Source: a virus. Taken from it: a DNA stretch of 64,000 nucleotides. Where the stretch lies: positions 1-64,000 of the IMG/VR virus record IMGVR_UViG_3300017963_000025. One strand, given 5' to 3'. Within the stretch, counting starts at the first letter, position 1; every line of letters starts with the position of its first letter. Below, piece after piece: positions 17,179 through 25,386 of this stretch. The notes beneath the pieces were generated by a model. That model made no database searches, was not told the origin of the DNA, and saw nothing but the letters and a program-made list of their open reading frames with translations. The position numbers were made by a program, and so were the translations under genes.

Positions 17179-17409
17179 ATGAGTGAAAAATTGGTTAAAT
17201 TGTTGCTTAGACAGTACATTACCCAACTGAACGAAATTCAACAGGAAATTTTGGGATCACTGCCAGACGAATGTTTAAACAATACGGACAACGAAGGAAA
17301 CAAGTTTTCACCTCCGTGTATTGGAAGAGAAATACTCCACTATCCGATTCTGGACGGATTGGGCGATTTTATTAGTCGGATGCAGATGGACGAGGATTTG
17401 CTCGAATAA
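17179..17409 (+). CDS. Small protein of unknown function before SSB
   Basis: This 76-residue protein follows AAAAGGGGAAAA. The N-terminus is helical (LVKLLLRQYITQLNEIQQEIL). It has its own promoter and is the first gene before SSB. No motif is recognised. Confidence 0.6.
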   Translation: MSEKLVKLLLRQYITQLNEIQQEILGSLPDECLNNTDNEGNKFSPPCIGREILHYPILDGLGDFISRMQMDEDLLE

Positions 17410-17460
17410 AAAAATAATTACAAGGACAAAACAAAGAAACAAAAGAACGGAGAGGAAAAA

Positions 17461-18297
17461 ATGAATGATTGGTGCATTACCGGTGAAAAAGGATGGGATA
17501 TTGCGGAACAAGACGCGAAAGACAGACAACAGAGGTATGAAGAAAACAAGAAAATCAAATACCGATTTCGGATTCCGCCGAACAGTGAGGCCACGGTGCT
17601 GTGGTTGGACAACCTTTGGTATTTTCTGTATGAACATTCGGTCAGGTTGAACGGGTATTTTAGCCGGATGACCTGTATTCAGTCCAAGGAGGATTGTCCG
17701 GAATGTTTGCGCGGAGGAAGGCGCATATTCGGTGTGGCGTCTACAATTATTCGCCTGACGCCCTATGTTACGAGAAAAGGAGAACAACGAAATTATATGA
17801 AGTGTCCCGTGGTGTTCAGCGGGAAAGCGTTGGAAAATATCAAAACCCAACACCAAAATATGGATAAGAATATGATCGGATTGGTGTACCGGTTCAGACG
17901 CGGGTCCGACTCCAAAAGTTGTGCCACCGGGGAGGATTTCACCCCCATAATGCAAAACGGATCGGTGATCCGAATCACCGATTTTGAACAATTGCGGAAG
18001 CATTGTCCGCAGGATGAGCGATTTGAAGACTGGATCAAACCGTTTGATTATACCGAACAATTCCCGTTTTATCCGGCGGATGTGATGCGTCGAAAGCTCG
18101 GTATCCCGGACCCGATGGGCGCGGCGCAGCCCCACGGAACGGAAAGCACCGATTTGAATTCCATATTCGGAACGAATGCCGTGTCCGTCGCACCGACACC
18201 CGATTCTGGCGCACCTGCCAATATTGATGATTTGTTTGCAGGCGGGGGGTCACAACAAACAGAAACAGTGCCACCGGACGATGACATACCATTTTGA
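17461..18297 (+). CDS. Single-stranded-DNA-binding protein with acidic DDDIPF tail
   Basis: The 278-residue protein ends in DDDIPF, the acidic tip that bacterial and phage SSBs use to bind partners. Residues 30-170 hold a beta-rich core consistent with an OB-fold or phage gp32-like binder, with two Cys (CPECL) that could bind metal. Residues about 175-198 share an almost identical block with the zinc-ribbon protein at 11322. It coats single-stranded DNA during replication and recombination. The C-terminal 60 residues are a Pro/Gly/Ala-rich linker as usual in SSBs. Confidence 0.8.
   Translation: MNDWCITGEKGWDIAEQDAKDRQQRYEENKKIKYRFRIPPNSEATVLWLDNLWYFLYEHSVRLNGYFSRMTCIQSKEDCPECLRGGRRIFGVASTIIRLTPYVTRKGEQRNYMKCPVVFSGKALENIKTQHQNMDKNMIGLVYRFRRGSDSKSCATGEDFTPIMQNGSVIRITDFEQLRKHCPQDERFEDWIKPFDYTEQFPFYPADVMRRKLGIPDPMGAAQPHGTESTDLNSIFGTNAVSVAPTPDSGAPANIDDLFAGGGSQQTETVPPDDDIPF
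17977..18047 (+). repeat. 71-bp block shared with zinc-ribbon gene (copy B)
   Basis: This matches 11373-11443 at 65 of 71 positions, all differences silent. Confidence 0.85.
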
Positions 18298-19679
18298 TGA
18301 AATTCAGCGAGGCCACAGTCAGTACCCATGTGTTCGTTCCGAAGCATGAGGTAGATCCGGATTTGTTGGATGATTACGTCATCGAATCCGCATTTGAGGA
18401 TAATCGGCACGTAATCCGGACCTATGCGGAAACCGGTCGGCATATCGGATTCCCACGGAATTGTTTGCCACCGGGTTTTCGGGCAGAAAAGGTCTATGAC
18501 TTGCGTGTCACCGGCCCGAAAACCTACGGCACATTCACTTCCGAACTAAGACCGGACCAGTCCGACATTGTAAGGCGCACATTGGCAATATTACGCACCG
18601 AGGGCGGTGTGGTGATTCATGCTGATCCTGCTTACGGAAAAACCGTGTGTATTTTGAATATTCTGACCGAATTAAAGCGGCGGGCCATAGTTTTGGTACA
18701 CAAGAGGGATTTGGTATGGCAATGGGTGGAAAGAATCATACAACACACCACCATACCCCGGTCCCAGGTTGCGGTTGCGATGGACGGTGAAGTTGGTGCG
18801 TTGGACGGAAAAAATATTCTTGTCGGGTTGGTACATACTATCGGAAAAAATTGTTGGGGAGAGACACTTACGCACTGGCCGGGGGTGGTGGTGTTCGACG
18901 AAGTTCATAGCAGTGTGCCTCCGCAAACGTTTGCGGACGTGGCGGCAATGTTTCCAGCCAAATACCGAATCGGGGCTACTGCCACTCCACGGAGACAAGA
19001 CCGGATGCACCGGGTGTTTGAGCACCATATTGCAAGTTCGCGTCATCATGTCCGGGCGGTGGCTCCAACCCAAAACAAATCCGTGATCGTAATACATCGC
19101 TATTATGACCGTCATAAAATGCCGATTGAAGCGAAAAGCGTTCATGCAATTCGCGCACAGCTTTTTTATATCTTGATGAGTGACCCCGTGCGGAACCAAC
19201 TGATTGTCAACTATGTGTCATCGTTTGTGTCCGGGGGTCGCCGGGTGATTGTCGTATCAGATCGCATCTATCATTTGGCGGTGTTGGCGGCGATGACCCG
19301 GAAGAAACATCCGGACAAACAAGTCGGATTTTATACGAATCAGGTTGCGGTGCTGGACGAATACTGGACAGAGATTCGACGTACCACAAACACCAAAGCC
19401 GATCTTGATCTTACGGCCAAATATGCGGATGTGATATTCGCCACTTACAAAATGTTGGGGGAGGGGACCGATTTGGAAAATGTATCCGGAATGATTTATG
19501 CGATGCCCCGGACGGAGGTGGAGCAGTCCAAGGGTCGTATCGAGGGGCCGCGATCCGGCGGAAAAAAGCCCGTGGTAGTGGATATTTGGGACATGGTGTA
19601 CCCAACGGCCACGGGTTATGCAAAAAAGCGGATGTCGCATTATCAGTCGGTGGGTGCGTCCGTACATTACAGGGGGTAG
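18297..19679 (+). CDS. SF2 DNA helicase (UvsW/type III Res-like)
   Basis: The 460-residue helicase has motif I ADPAYGKT near residue 103, motif II DEVH near 202, motif III GATATP near 225, and a motif VI-like QSKGRIEGP near 410, where the usual Arg finger spacing is changed. It probably drives annealing, branch migration or fork repair. The palindrome encodes PQTFAD between motifs II and III and fits the family pattern there. The ATG overlaps the SSB stop by one base. Confidence 0.85.
   Translation: MKFSEATVSTHVFVPKHEVDPDLLDDYVIESAFEDNRHVIRTYAETGRHIGFPRNCLPPGFRAEKVYDLRVTGPKTYGTFTSELRPDQSDIVRRTLAILRTEGGVVIHADPAYGKTVCILNILTELKRRAIVLVHKRDLVWQWVERIIQHTTIPRSQVAVAMDGEVGALDGKNILVGLVHTIGKNCWGETLTHWPGVVVFDEVHSSVPPQTFADVAAMFPAKYRIGATATPRRQDRMHRVFEHHIASSRHHVRAVAPTQNKSVIVIHRYYDRHKMPIEAKSVHAIRAQLFYILMSDPVRNQLIVNYVSSFVSGGRRVIVVSDRIYHLAVLAAMTRKKHPDKQVGFYTNQVAVLDEYWTEIRRTTNTKADLDLTAKYADVIFATYKMLGEGTDLENVSGMIYAMPRTEVEQSKGRIEGPRSGGKKPVVVDIWDMVYPTATGYAKKRMSHYQSVGASVHYRG
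18920..18937. repeat. 18-bp palindrome copy 6 (exact, inside helicase gene)
   Basis: This exact copy is read as PQTFAD, between helicase motifs II and III. Confidence 0.95.
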
Positions 19680-19681
19680 AC

Positions 19682-20125
19682 ATGGCATCGTCATCGGACT
19701 ATCAAAAAGAATATTACCGGAGAAACCGGGAAGAAATTTTAAAGCAGAGAAAGAAACGATACCAGGAGGATAAGGATTATCGGGAGGGGTTGAAGACAAA
19801 GGCATTACAGAAGCACCATGCCAACAAACCCCCGAAAAAAAACAGGCTGGTGGTGAATGCGGATGGGAAAACTTTTTACACCACCGGTTACTTGTCAAAG
19901 ATGACCGGAATTAATATGATGACGATTCATTATTACATCCGGCACGGGATTATCCCGAACGCAAAAATTGTCCGTTGCGGATGGAAAATTTACACTGAGG
20001 AACAGATCGAAATTATCCGAGACGCGTTTGCGCCGTATGGCACCAAACGGAAGTCCGGTGAGGATTTGGAGCAAATCAAATTGAAAATACAAAAAGGATT
20101 CAACGCATGCCAAAAAAGAAAATAA
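19682..20125 (+). CDS. MerR-like DNA-binding protein
   Basis: The 147-residue protein has a basic, coiled N-terminus (EYYRRNREEILKQRKKRYQED) and a MerR-type helix-turn-helix in the second half: YLSKMTGINMMTIHYYIRHGII, with a wing IYTEEQIEII. It could regulate the recombination operon or act as a DNA architectural protein. The next gene starts inside its 3' end. Confidence 0.6.
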   Translation: MASSSDYQKEYYRRNREEILKQRKKRYQEDKDYREGLKTKALQKHHANKPPKKNRLVVNADGKTFYTTGYLSKMTGINMMTIHYYIRHGIIPNAKIVRCGWKIYTEEQIEIIRDAFAPYGTKRKSGEDLEQIKLKIQKGFNACQKRK

Positions 20126-20439
20126 CCGAAAAAACAGGAACCATTGAAGTGGAGAGTACCGTATTTCATTACGGGCAGGAAGTGGTTGGGGATCGGCAGA
20201 ACAAAAAGATTGAGGTTCGTCCGTTTGAAACGGACACCGCCACCGTGTCCGTGAAGATGGGTATGACTATTCCCACCCAACCCTATGCGTCCGTTCGTAT
20301 TGATGTGATGCTGTCCACACCATGTTATGTCGAGGAGATGGAGGGGGTATACAATGATCTCCGGACAATGACACAAATGATTGTCACCGAGGAAAAACGG
20401 CGGATTGATGAGTGGATCGAAAAGAAAAAGGCACTGTGA
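20107..20439 (+). CDS. Conserved phage protein of unknown function before RecA
   Basis: The 110-residue protein overlaps the MerR-like gene. The phrase VRPFETDTATVSVKMGMTI...PCYVEEMEGVY is a pattern seen in phage proteins encoded near RecA or SSB genes. Its function is unknown. Confidence 0.6.
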   Translation: MPKKKITEKTGTIEVESTVFHYGQEVVGDRQNKKIEVRPFETDTATVSVKMGMTIPTQPYASVRIDVMLSTPCYVEEMEGVYNDLRTMTQMIVTEEKRRIDEWIEKKKAL

Positions 20440-20441
20440 TC

Positions 20442-20600
20442 ATGACCAAATATCTGATTATTGCAAATGTCGTAATTTTCATTTTCCTTATGCTGGCACT
20501 GATTTGGGGGGCCGGGTACGGGATTATCAAGATATGTTTTTCCATGAATCTGGTACTGGCGGCGGCCATCGTTTGCGTGGTGGTGATGCGGAGGGGATAA
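20442..20600 (+). CDS. Small two-helix membrane protein
   Basis: The 52-residue product has two hydrophobic segments (YLIIANVVIFIFLMLALIWGA and NLVLAAAIVCVVVM) with a short loop and a basic C-terminus (RRG). This shape fits a holin-like or other small membrane protein, but its location among recombination genes is not typical of a lysis gene. Confidence 0.55.
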   Translation: MTKYLIIANVVIFIFLMLALIWGAGYGIIKICFSMNLVLAAAIVCVVVMRRG

Positions 20601-20606
20601 CATATC

Positions 20607-21734
20607 ATGCCTAATCTTGACGCCATCATCAAGGGCCACAACCGGTCTTACGGGGACGGGACCATTCGGAGCGGTCGCCAATTGCCCCGCGATCCCAAAC
20701 GGATACCCACCGGTGTGTTTGTCGCGGATTATATTTCCGGGGGCGGATTGCCGTTATGGGGGACAACCTGTTTTTGGGGAGGTGAGTCCGGGGGTAAAAC
20801 CACGTTGGCGCTCAATACGGTAAAATCCGCACAGTTGCTTTGTTGGAGATGCTTTGAATACCATTGGTTTTGCAAATGCGAAGATGGCCCACTCCGGAAG
20901 AAAGTGTATTTCGGGGAGGTGGAGAACACGACGGATACCGAGTGGGCGGAAGCGGTCGGAGTGGACCCGGACCAATGGGTGATTGGACAGGGAGAAACCG
21001 GCGAGGAGCACATGAATATTGCCAAAGCGGTGATCCAGGCCGACGATGTGGGACTGATTATCATCGATTCGGTGGCCGCACTTACGCCGGGGGCTGAAAT
21101 GGACACGGATTTTGAGGATTTGGGAAAACTGATGGCGAAACAAGCCATATTAATGACCAAAGCCACACGGATTTTGAAACAACAAATGATTCGTGAGATG
21201 CGAAGAGGCCACCCGGTGGCATTGTTATGCACCAACCAGTTACGAACAAAAATAGGGCAGTTATACGGCAGCCCGGAAACGATGTCAGGCGGGCATGGGA
21301 TGCGTCACGAATTCTCCTTATTGCTGCGGTGTGGAAAGATTAGTTTGAAAGATGGCACACCGGACAAACTTTATAAGAATAAAAAGGACAAATGGGGGAA
21401 TGAGCTTGCATCCCGACACAACCTGTCCGTAAAAAAATCCAAGGTGCTGACCCTGGGCGGTCAGGCCGAATATCTCCGGGTGAAACAGGAAATTCCGGAA
21501 CGTCGTATCCGGCGCGGGGGCATCGACGATGTTGACCTGATTATGAAAGAGGCGAGAGCGGCGGGAATCATTACGGATGAAAAATCAAAGGGGTGGAAAT
21601 TTTGCGGGGAGCACATCAAAACGTTGGACGTTATATACGAGTTGTTGGCATCGAACGATCAATACCGACTGAAAACCCAGTGCGATATCATTAAGTTCAG
21701 AAAAGACGAATTGAAAGCCGGGGTGACCGATTGA
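20607..21734 (+). CDS. RecA-family recombinase with Cys-rich insertion
   Basis: This 375-residue ATPase catalyses strand exchange. Walker A is GESGGKTT at about 52-59, Walker B is LIIIDSVAAL near 151, and LLCTNQLR is the following family strand. A Cys-rich loop (CWRCFEYHWFCKCE, about residues 72-85) interrupts the core and could bind zinc. Length is near that of phage RecA/UvsX relatives. It sits with helicase, nuclease and RuvC genes, consistent with recombination-dependent replication. Confidence 0.9.
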   Translation: MPNLDAIIKGHNRSYGDGTIRSGRQLPRDPKRIPTGVFVADYISGGGLPLWGTTCFWGGESGGKTTLALNTVKSAQLLCWRCFEYHWFCKCEDGPLRKKVYFGEVENTTDTEWAEAVGVDPDQWVIGQGETGEEHMNIAKAVIQADDVGLIIIDSVAALTPGAEMDTDFEDLGKLMAKQAILMTKATRILKQQMIREMRRGHPVALLCTNQLRTKIGQLYGSPETMSGGHGMRHEFSLLLRCGKISLKDGTPDKLYKNKKDKWGNELASRHNLSVKKSKVLTLGGQAEYLRVKQEIPERRIRRGGIDDVDLIMKEARAAGIITDEKSKGWKFCGEHIKTLDVIYELLASNDQYRLKTQCDIIKFRKDELKAGVTD

Positions 21735-22204
21735 GATTATTTTGCAAAGAATGCGGGGGCGTGTTATACGGCTATCCACGACATTTTCATAAGGGCATGG
21801 ATACTCTGTGCTCCCTCCGGTGTATGTGGAAGTGGGGGAAAACAAAACGAGTGGTGCCGGATATTCGTGTGCATCATTCCCAGGAATTTGCCGAATTCCG
21901 TAGCCGATTTGAGATTATGTTTGCGGAATGGCTGACCGTCAACGGATTCCCTGTGATTTACGAACAGTATTTATTCAGGCTTGGGGATCACGGATCATAT
22001 ACCCCGGATTTTTTTATCCCGGACGCGGGATTTGTGGAAGTCAAAGGCGTGTGGCATCCTGGGCAGCGTAAGAAAATGGACCGATTTATGGCGGAATATC
22101 CGGAAATTCCCATTGTATTGTTGCCGTGGCCGGTGAACATCCAACTATGTCCGCAAACGTTTGCGGACGACGGAGACGTGTCCGATGTACGCAGAATTTT
22201 ATGA
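21731..22204 (+). CDS. PD-(D/E)XK nuclease, resolvase-like
   Basis: The 157-residue protein starts at a TTG that overlaps the RecA stop. It has an N-terminal CKECGG..CSLRC zinc element and a nuclease core YTPDFFIPDAGFVEVKGVW, the signature of T7 endonuclease I-like and other small phage nucleases. The C-terminal tail includes PQTFAD from a palindrome copy. It may process branched DNA together with RuvC. Confidence 0.75.
   Translation: MRLFCKECGGVLYGYPRHFHKGMDTLCSLRCMWKWGKTKRVVPDIRVHHSQEFAEFRSRFEIMFAEWLTVNGFPVIYEQYLFRLGDHGSYTPDFFIPDAGFVEVKGVWHPGQRKKMDRFMAEYPEIPIVLLPWPVNIQLCPQTFADDGDVSDVRRIL
22150..22167. repeat. 18-bp palindrome copy 7 (exact, near 3' end of nuclease gene)
   Basis: This exact copy is read as PQTFAD near the C-terminus of the nuclease and just before the start of the next gene at 22185. 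Confidence 0.95.
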
Positions 22205-23156
22205 TATGCTTGCTGACTGGCGATTGGGCCGTATCCCCGTTACGGAAGAGAGCAACACGATTGTTCCAAAAAATCCGACAAGTCCGGATGCTCTTGCGGC
22301 GGATCGGACACGCCTGTTGGGTCTGGGACCGGACAATGATCAGGAATACGTCGGATTTCCACGGGCAAGCAGTATCCACGATACCTGTATTCGCCATCAT
22401 GTGATCGGATATAGGCACCGTATCCTCCGTTCGAATCGAAGTATCGGGTCAAATCTGAAACTGACATTTTTACAGGGGAGCGCCATCCACAAACTGGCGC
22501 AAAATACGAATGCGTTTTTCGGAGAGGATGAAAAAATCGGTAAGTGGAAATGTTTGGCGTGTGGGAAGACGCACCCGTTTGGGACGCACCCAGGCCAGTG
22601 TGATTATTGCGAAGCCGAAAAACCCGCAGTGACATACAAAGAGAATTACACCAAAATTGACCGACCCGGAAAATTTCAGGCCACCACCCACCAGGATATG
22701 TTTATTCGGGATACGGACGGGGCCATACGGGTGGTGGAATTTAAAACGATGGCCACGTCCACATTTCGGGATTTGGTGTCTCCGCTGGCGGCACATGAAT
22801 GGCAGGTCATATTGACATCGACCATGGCGGCGGCGGACCTTGAATTGAGGAAGATTGAGCCGGTTTCCTGTGACTACGCCTATATCCTGTACATTTCCAA
22901 GGGGCATCTGAAAGGCACGTTTCCATTGAAAATGTTTCGGGTGGACCGAACGGAAAAATTGTGGAGCAGGATTCGGGAAAAAGTCAGGCTGTTTGCTACC
23001 CATACGGCGGAAAAGACCCTGCCGGAACCACATCCGGAGTGTGTGTCATCCGGTTTTGACGCATGGCGGACCCGGATGTGTCCGTGCAAAAAAATGTGCC
23101 AAACATACAGAAATTACAATGATGGTGAAATTCCTGAGTGGGAGGGCGATACATGA
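22185..23156 (+). CDS. RecB/Cas4-like exonuclease with Fe-S-type cysteines
   Basis: The 323-residue protein has an early single Cys (HDTCIRHH), a central zinc-like element (CLACG to CDYCE), a nuclease core HQDMFIRDTDGAIRVVEFKTM with the D-ExK motif, and a final Cys cluster (MCPCKKMC). An N-terminal Cys paired with a C-terminal triplet is the Cas4/AddB-like iron-sulphur arrangement. No CRISPR array or cas1/cas2 is present, so it is a phage exonuclease used in recombination. It overlaps the preceding nuclease gene. Confidence 0.8.
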   Translation: MYAEFYDMLADWRLGRIPVTEESNTIVPKNPTSPDALAADRTRLLGLGPDNDQEYVGFPRASSIHDTCIRHHVIGYRHRILRSNRSIGSNLKLTFLQGSAIHKLAQNTNAFFGEDEKIGKWKCLACGKTHPFGTHPGQCDYCEAEKPAVTYKENYTKIDRPGKFQATTHQDMFIRDTDGAIRVVEFKTMATSTFRDLVSPLAAHEWQVILTSTMAAADLELRKIEPVSCDYAYILYISKGHLKGTFPLKMFRVDRTEKLWSRIREKVRLFATHTAEKTLPEPHPECVSSGFDAWRTRMCPCKKMCQTYRNYNDGEIPEWEGDT

Positions 23157-23638
23157 TCTTGATTGGAGTTGATCCCGGTCTTGACGGGGCTATGGCTGTT
23201 TTGGCAGATGGAAAAGTTGTTTTTTTTGACACTCCCACCATCAACACAAAAAGCGGGAAAAGAAATAAGCGTGAATATAACATTGCTGAGATGGCACAGC
23301 GTCTTCGGAAACTGGACGATCCGGATATTAAAGTTTTAATCGCAATAGAAAAAATTCATGCAATGCCAAAGCAGGGAGTTTCATCCATGTTTAGCATGGG
23401 GTTCGGGTTTGGTATTTGGCAAGGAATACTTGCCGCGTATCAAATTCCCTATACGCTGGTTCCGCCGAAAATATGGAAAAATAAAATTGTCGGTGTGGGG
23501 AAAGACAAGGAAGCATCTCGGCTAAAAGCAATTCAGTTGTTTCCGAAATGTGCCGAACAATTAAAGCGAAAAAAAGACCATAATCGGGCCGAAGCCCTTT
23601 TAATTGCGGAATACACGCGACAAACACATCAATTATGA
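23153..23638 (+). CDS. ruvC: RuvC-like Holliday junction resolvase
   Basis: The 161-residue enzyme has the RuvC order: IGVDPGLDGA at the start, AIEKIH near residue 67, and KKDHNRAEALLIAEY at the end with the final acidic pair. It cuts four-way junctions. The ATG overlaps the stop of the exonuclease gene, and the stop is followed after one base by palindrome copy 8. Confidence 0.85.
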   Translation: MILIGVDPGLDGAMAVLADGKVVFFDTPTINTKSGKRNKREYNIAEMAQRLRKLDDPDIKVLIAIEKIHAMPKQGVSSMFSMGFGFGIWQGILAAYQIPYTLVPPKIWKNKIVGVGKDKEASRLKAIQLFPKCAEQLKRKKDHNRAEALLIAEYTRQTHQL

Positions 23639-23639
23639 A

Positions 23640-23657
23640 TCCGCAAACGTTTTCGGA
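23640..23657. repeat. 18-bp palindrome copy 8 (one mismatch)
   Basis: TCCGCAAACGTTTTCGGA differs from the consensus at one base. It lies directly after a TGA stop and 7 bp upstream of a TTGACA box. Confidence 0.85.
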
Positions 23658-23664
23658 TTTTCCA

Positions 23665-23693
23665 TTGACAATTTCCCAAATAGGATGTATTAT
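23665..23693 (+). promoter_or_regulatory. Promoter for the AAA+ ATPase gene
   Basis: TTGACA and TATTAT are 17 bp apart. The spacer, ATTTCCCAAATAGGATG, resembles spacers of the other promoters listed here, with CC and GG flanking an A/T core. Confidence 0.75.
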
Positions 23694-23736
23694 AACAAAT
23701 GTTTTTTTTCAATAATATATTTACGGGGGAATGGGA

Positions 23737-25368
23737 ATGAACCAAGTATCATTGGCACAATATTTGGCTGCGGGATATTCCGGTATTCATCTGAGAACGG
23801 ATGATATTCATGAAGCACGGTGCTTCATCATCAATTCGCTAAAATCGGTCGAACTGGCCGAAGGTGACCGAAAGGTCACAATGCTGGACCGAATGACGAT
23901 TTATGAGTGGGAACCCCGTTTTGGGGGTGGAAGACTTGCCGAAATACCAAATGATTATGCAGACGGGGTGTATGACGATGATGAATGGGAATCCGAGTCC
24001 AAAACAATTGACGATATGTTTATCGCTATGGAAGAGAAGGACCATGCCCTGTGTATCGTTAGGAATTCACGATCCTATTTGGAGGAAAGTCCGACCAATA
24101 CCGCAACCAATGCTACGACTATTGCGGCGGCAACGGACGCACTGATTATGGCCAAAGATCGGGGGAGCGCGTTTGTATTTCTGGGCAGCATATTCAAACC
24201 AGCCCAAGAGATAGATTACCTGATTACCGTGGTGGATTCGCCCTACCCCACCCGTCGTGATATCCGAGACAAAGCGCGGGCCATGGCGGAAAGCGCGGAA
24301 ATTGTCCCTGACAAAAGAGACAAACAGTACGCGACTTTTGAACGTAGCATTGCCGATGCCGCTATTGCCGGTTCCGGTATGAGTCACATGGCGGTTGAAA
24401 ACGCACTGTCATTGTCCATTGCATTGACGGGGGCATTTGATCATCGTATCATCATGAACGAAAAATCCGCCGAAATCCGGAAATCCGACGTATTAGAATA
24501 TTTTCCGGTGGATGAGGGATTGAAATATGTTGGTGGGATGGATTTGTTGAAAATGTATCTTTCGAAACGAAAAAACGCATTGGGAGAGGATGCGGAAAAA
24601 TTCGGTATCCTTCCCCCGAAAGGCATTTTGTTGGCGGGTATTCCCGGCACCGGAAAAAGTTTGGTGGCGAAGGCCGTATCATGTGAGTTTGGATGGCCAT
24701 GCCTTCGGTTGGATATGGGGAAAGTGTTCCGGTCCTATGTCGGGCAATCCGAAGCGGCTATCCGAAATGCGCTACAAGTGGCAGAGGCGGTGTCTCCGTG
24801 TGTGTTGTTTATTGACGAAATTGAGAAATCCGTTGCCGGGGCCGGATCGGATACGGATTCCGGTACGAGTTCACGGGTGGTTTCCACGTTGCTCACATGG
24901 AGACAGGAAACCACGAAACCCGTTTTTCTGGCGTGTACGGCAAACAAGGTGAGCGCAATCCCCCCGGAATTGATGCGGCATGGCAGGTTGGATGCTGTGT
25001 TTTTCACAGACACGCCAAACTATGCGGAGCGAGCGGAGATATTCAGAATTCATTTGGAAAAAAAACGGCGCGACCCTGACATGTTCGACATTGCGGAATT
25101 GGCGGAACAATCGGCAGAGTTTATCGGGTCGGAGATTGAGCAATGCATTATGGATGCGTTATATTCGGCGTTCGACCAGAAAACCGAAATAACCACGGAC
25201 CATATTCTCCGGGAAATCCTACAGACCAAACCCCTGTCTGTCAGGAATGCAGAGGAAGTCCGGTACATTCGGGAGTGGGGTATGTCGCGTGCAAGGCCCG
25301 TGAGTTCGAAATATGACGGGGATAGATCAAGGAAAAAGGGGCGTGTGCTCCGAACAATAAAAAATTAA
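23737..25368 (+). CDS. Ycf46-like AAA+ ATPase
   Basis: The 543-residue protein has an N-terminal half of unknown role and a C-terminal AAA+ domain: PPKGILLAGIPGTGKS (Walker A near 292-299), FIDEIEKS (Walker B near 352), and the arginine-finger region ELMRHGRLDAVF (near 403). The overall layout matches Ycf46-type ATPases, which occur in bacteria and in large phages and whose role is unknown. The ATG at 23737 is preferred because GGGGGA lies seven bases upstream. It has its own promoter. Confidence 0.8.
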   Translation: MNQVSLAQYLAAGYSGIHLRTDDIHEARCFIINSLKSVELAEGDRKVTMLDRMTIYEWEPRFGGGRLAEIPNDYADGVYDDDEWESESKTIDDMFIAMEEKDHALCIVRNSRSYLEESPTNTATNATTIAAATDALIMAKDRGSAFVFLGSIFKPAQEIDYLITVVDSPYPTRRDIRDKARAMAESAEIVPDKRDKQYATFERSIADAAIAGSGMSHMAVENALSLSIALTGAFDHRIIMNEKSAEIRKSDVLEYFPVDEGLKYVGGMDLLKMYLSKRKNALGEDAEKFGILPPKGILLAGIPGTGKSLVAKAVSCEFGWPCLRLDMGKVFRSYVGQSEAAIRNALQVAEAVSPCVLFIDEIEKSVAGAGSDTDSGTSSRVVSTLLTWRQETTKPVFLACTANKVSAIPPELMRHGRLDAVFFTDTPNYAERAEIFRIHLEKKRRDPDMFDIAELAEQSAEFIGSEIEQCIMDALYSAFDQKTEITTDHILREILQTKPLSVRNAEEVRYIREWGMSRARPVSSKYDGDRSRKKGRVLRTIKN

Positions 25369-25386
25369 CAAGAGAGGAATAATTCC

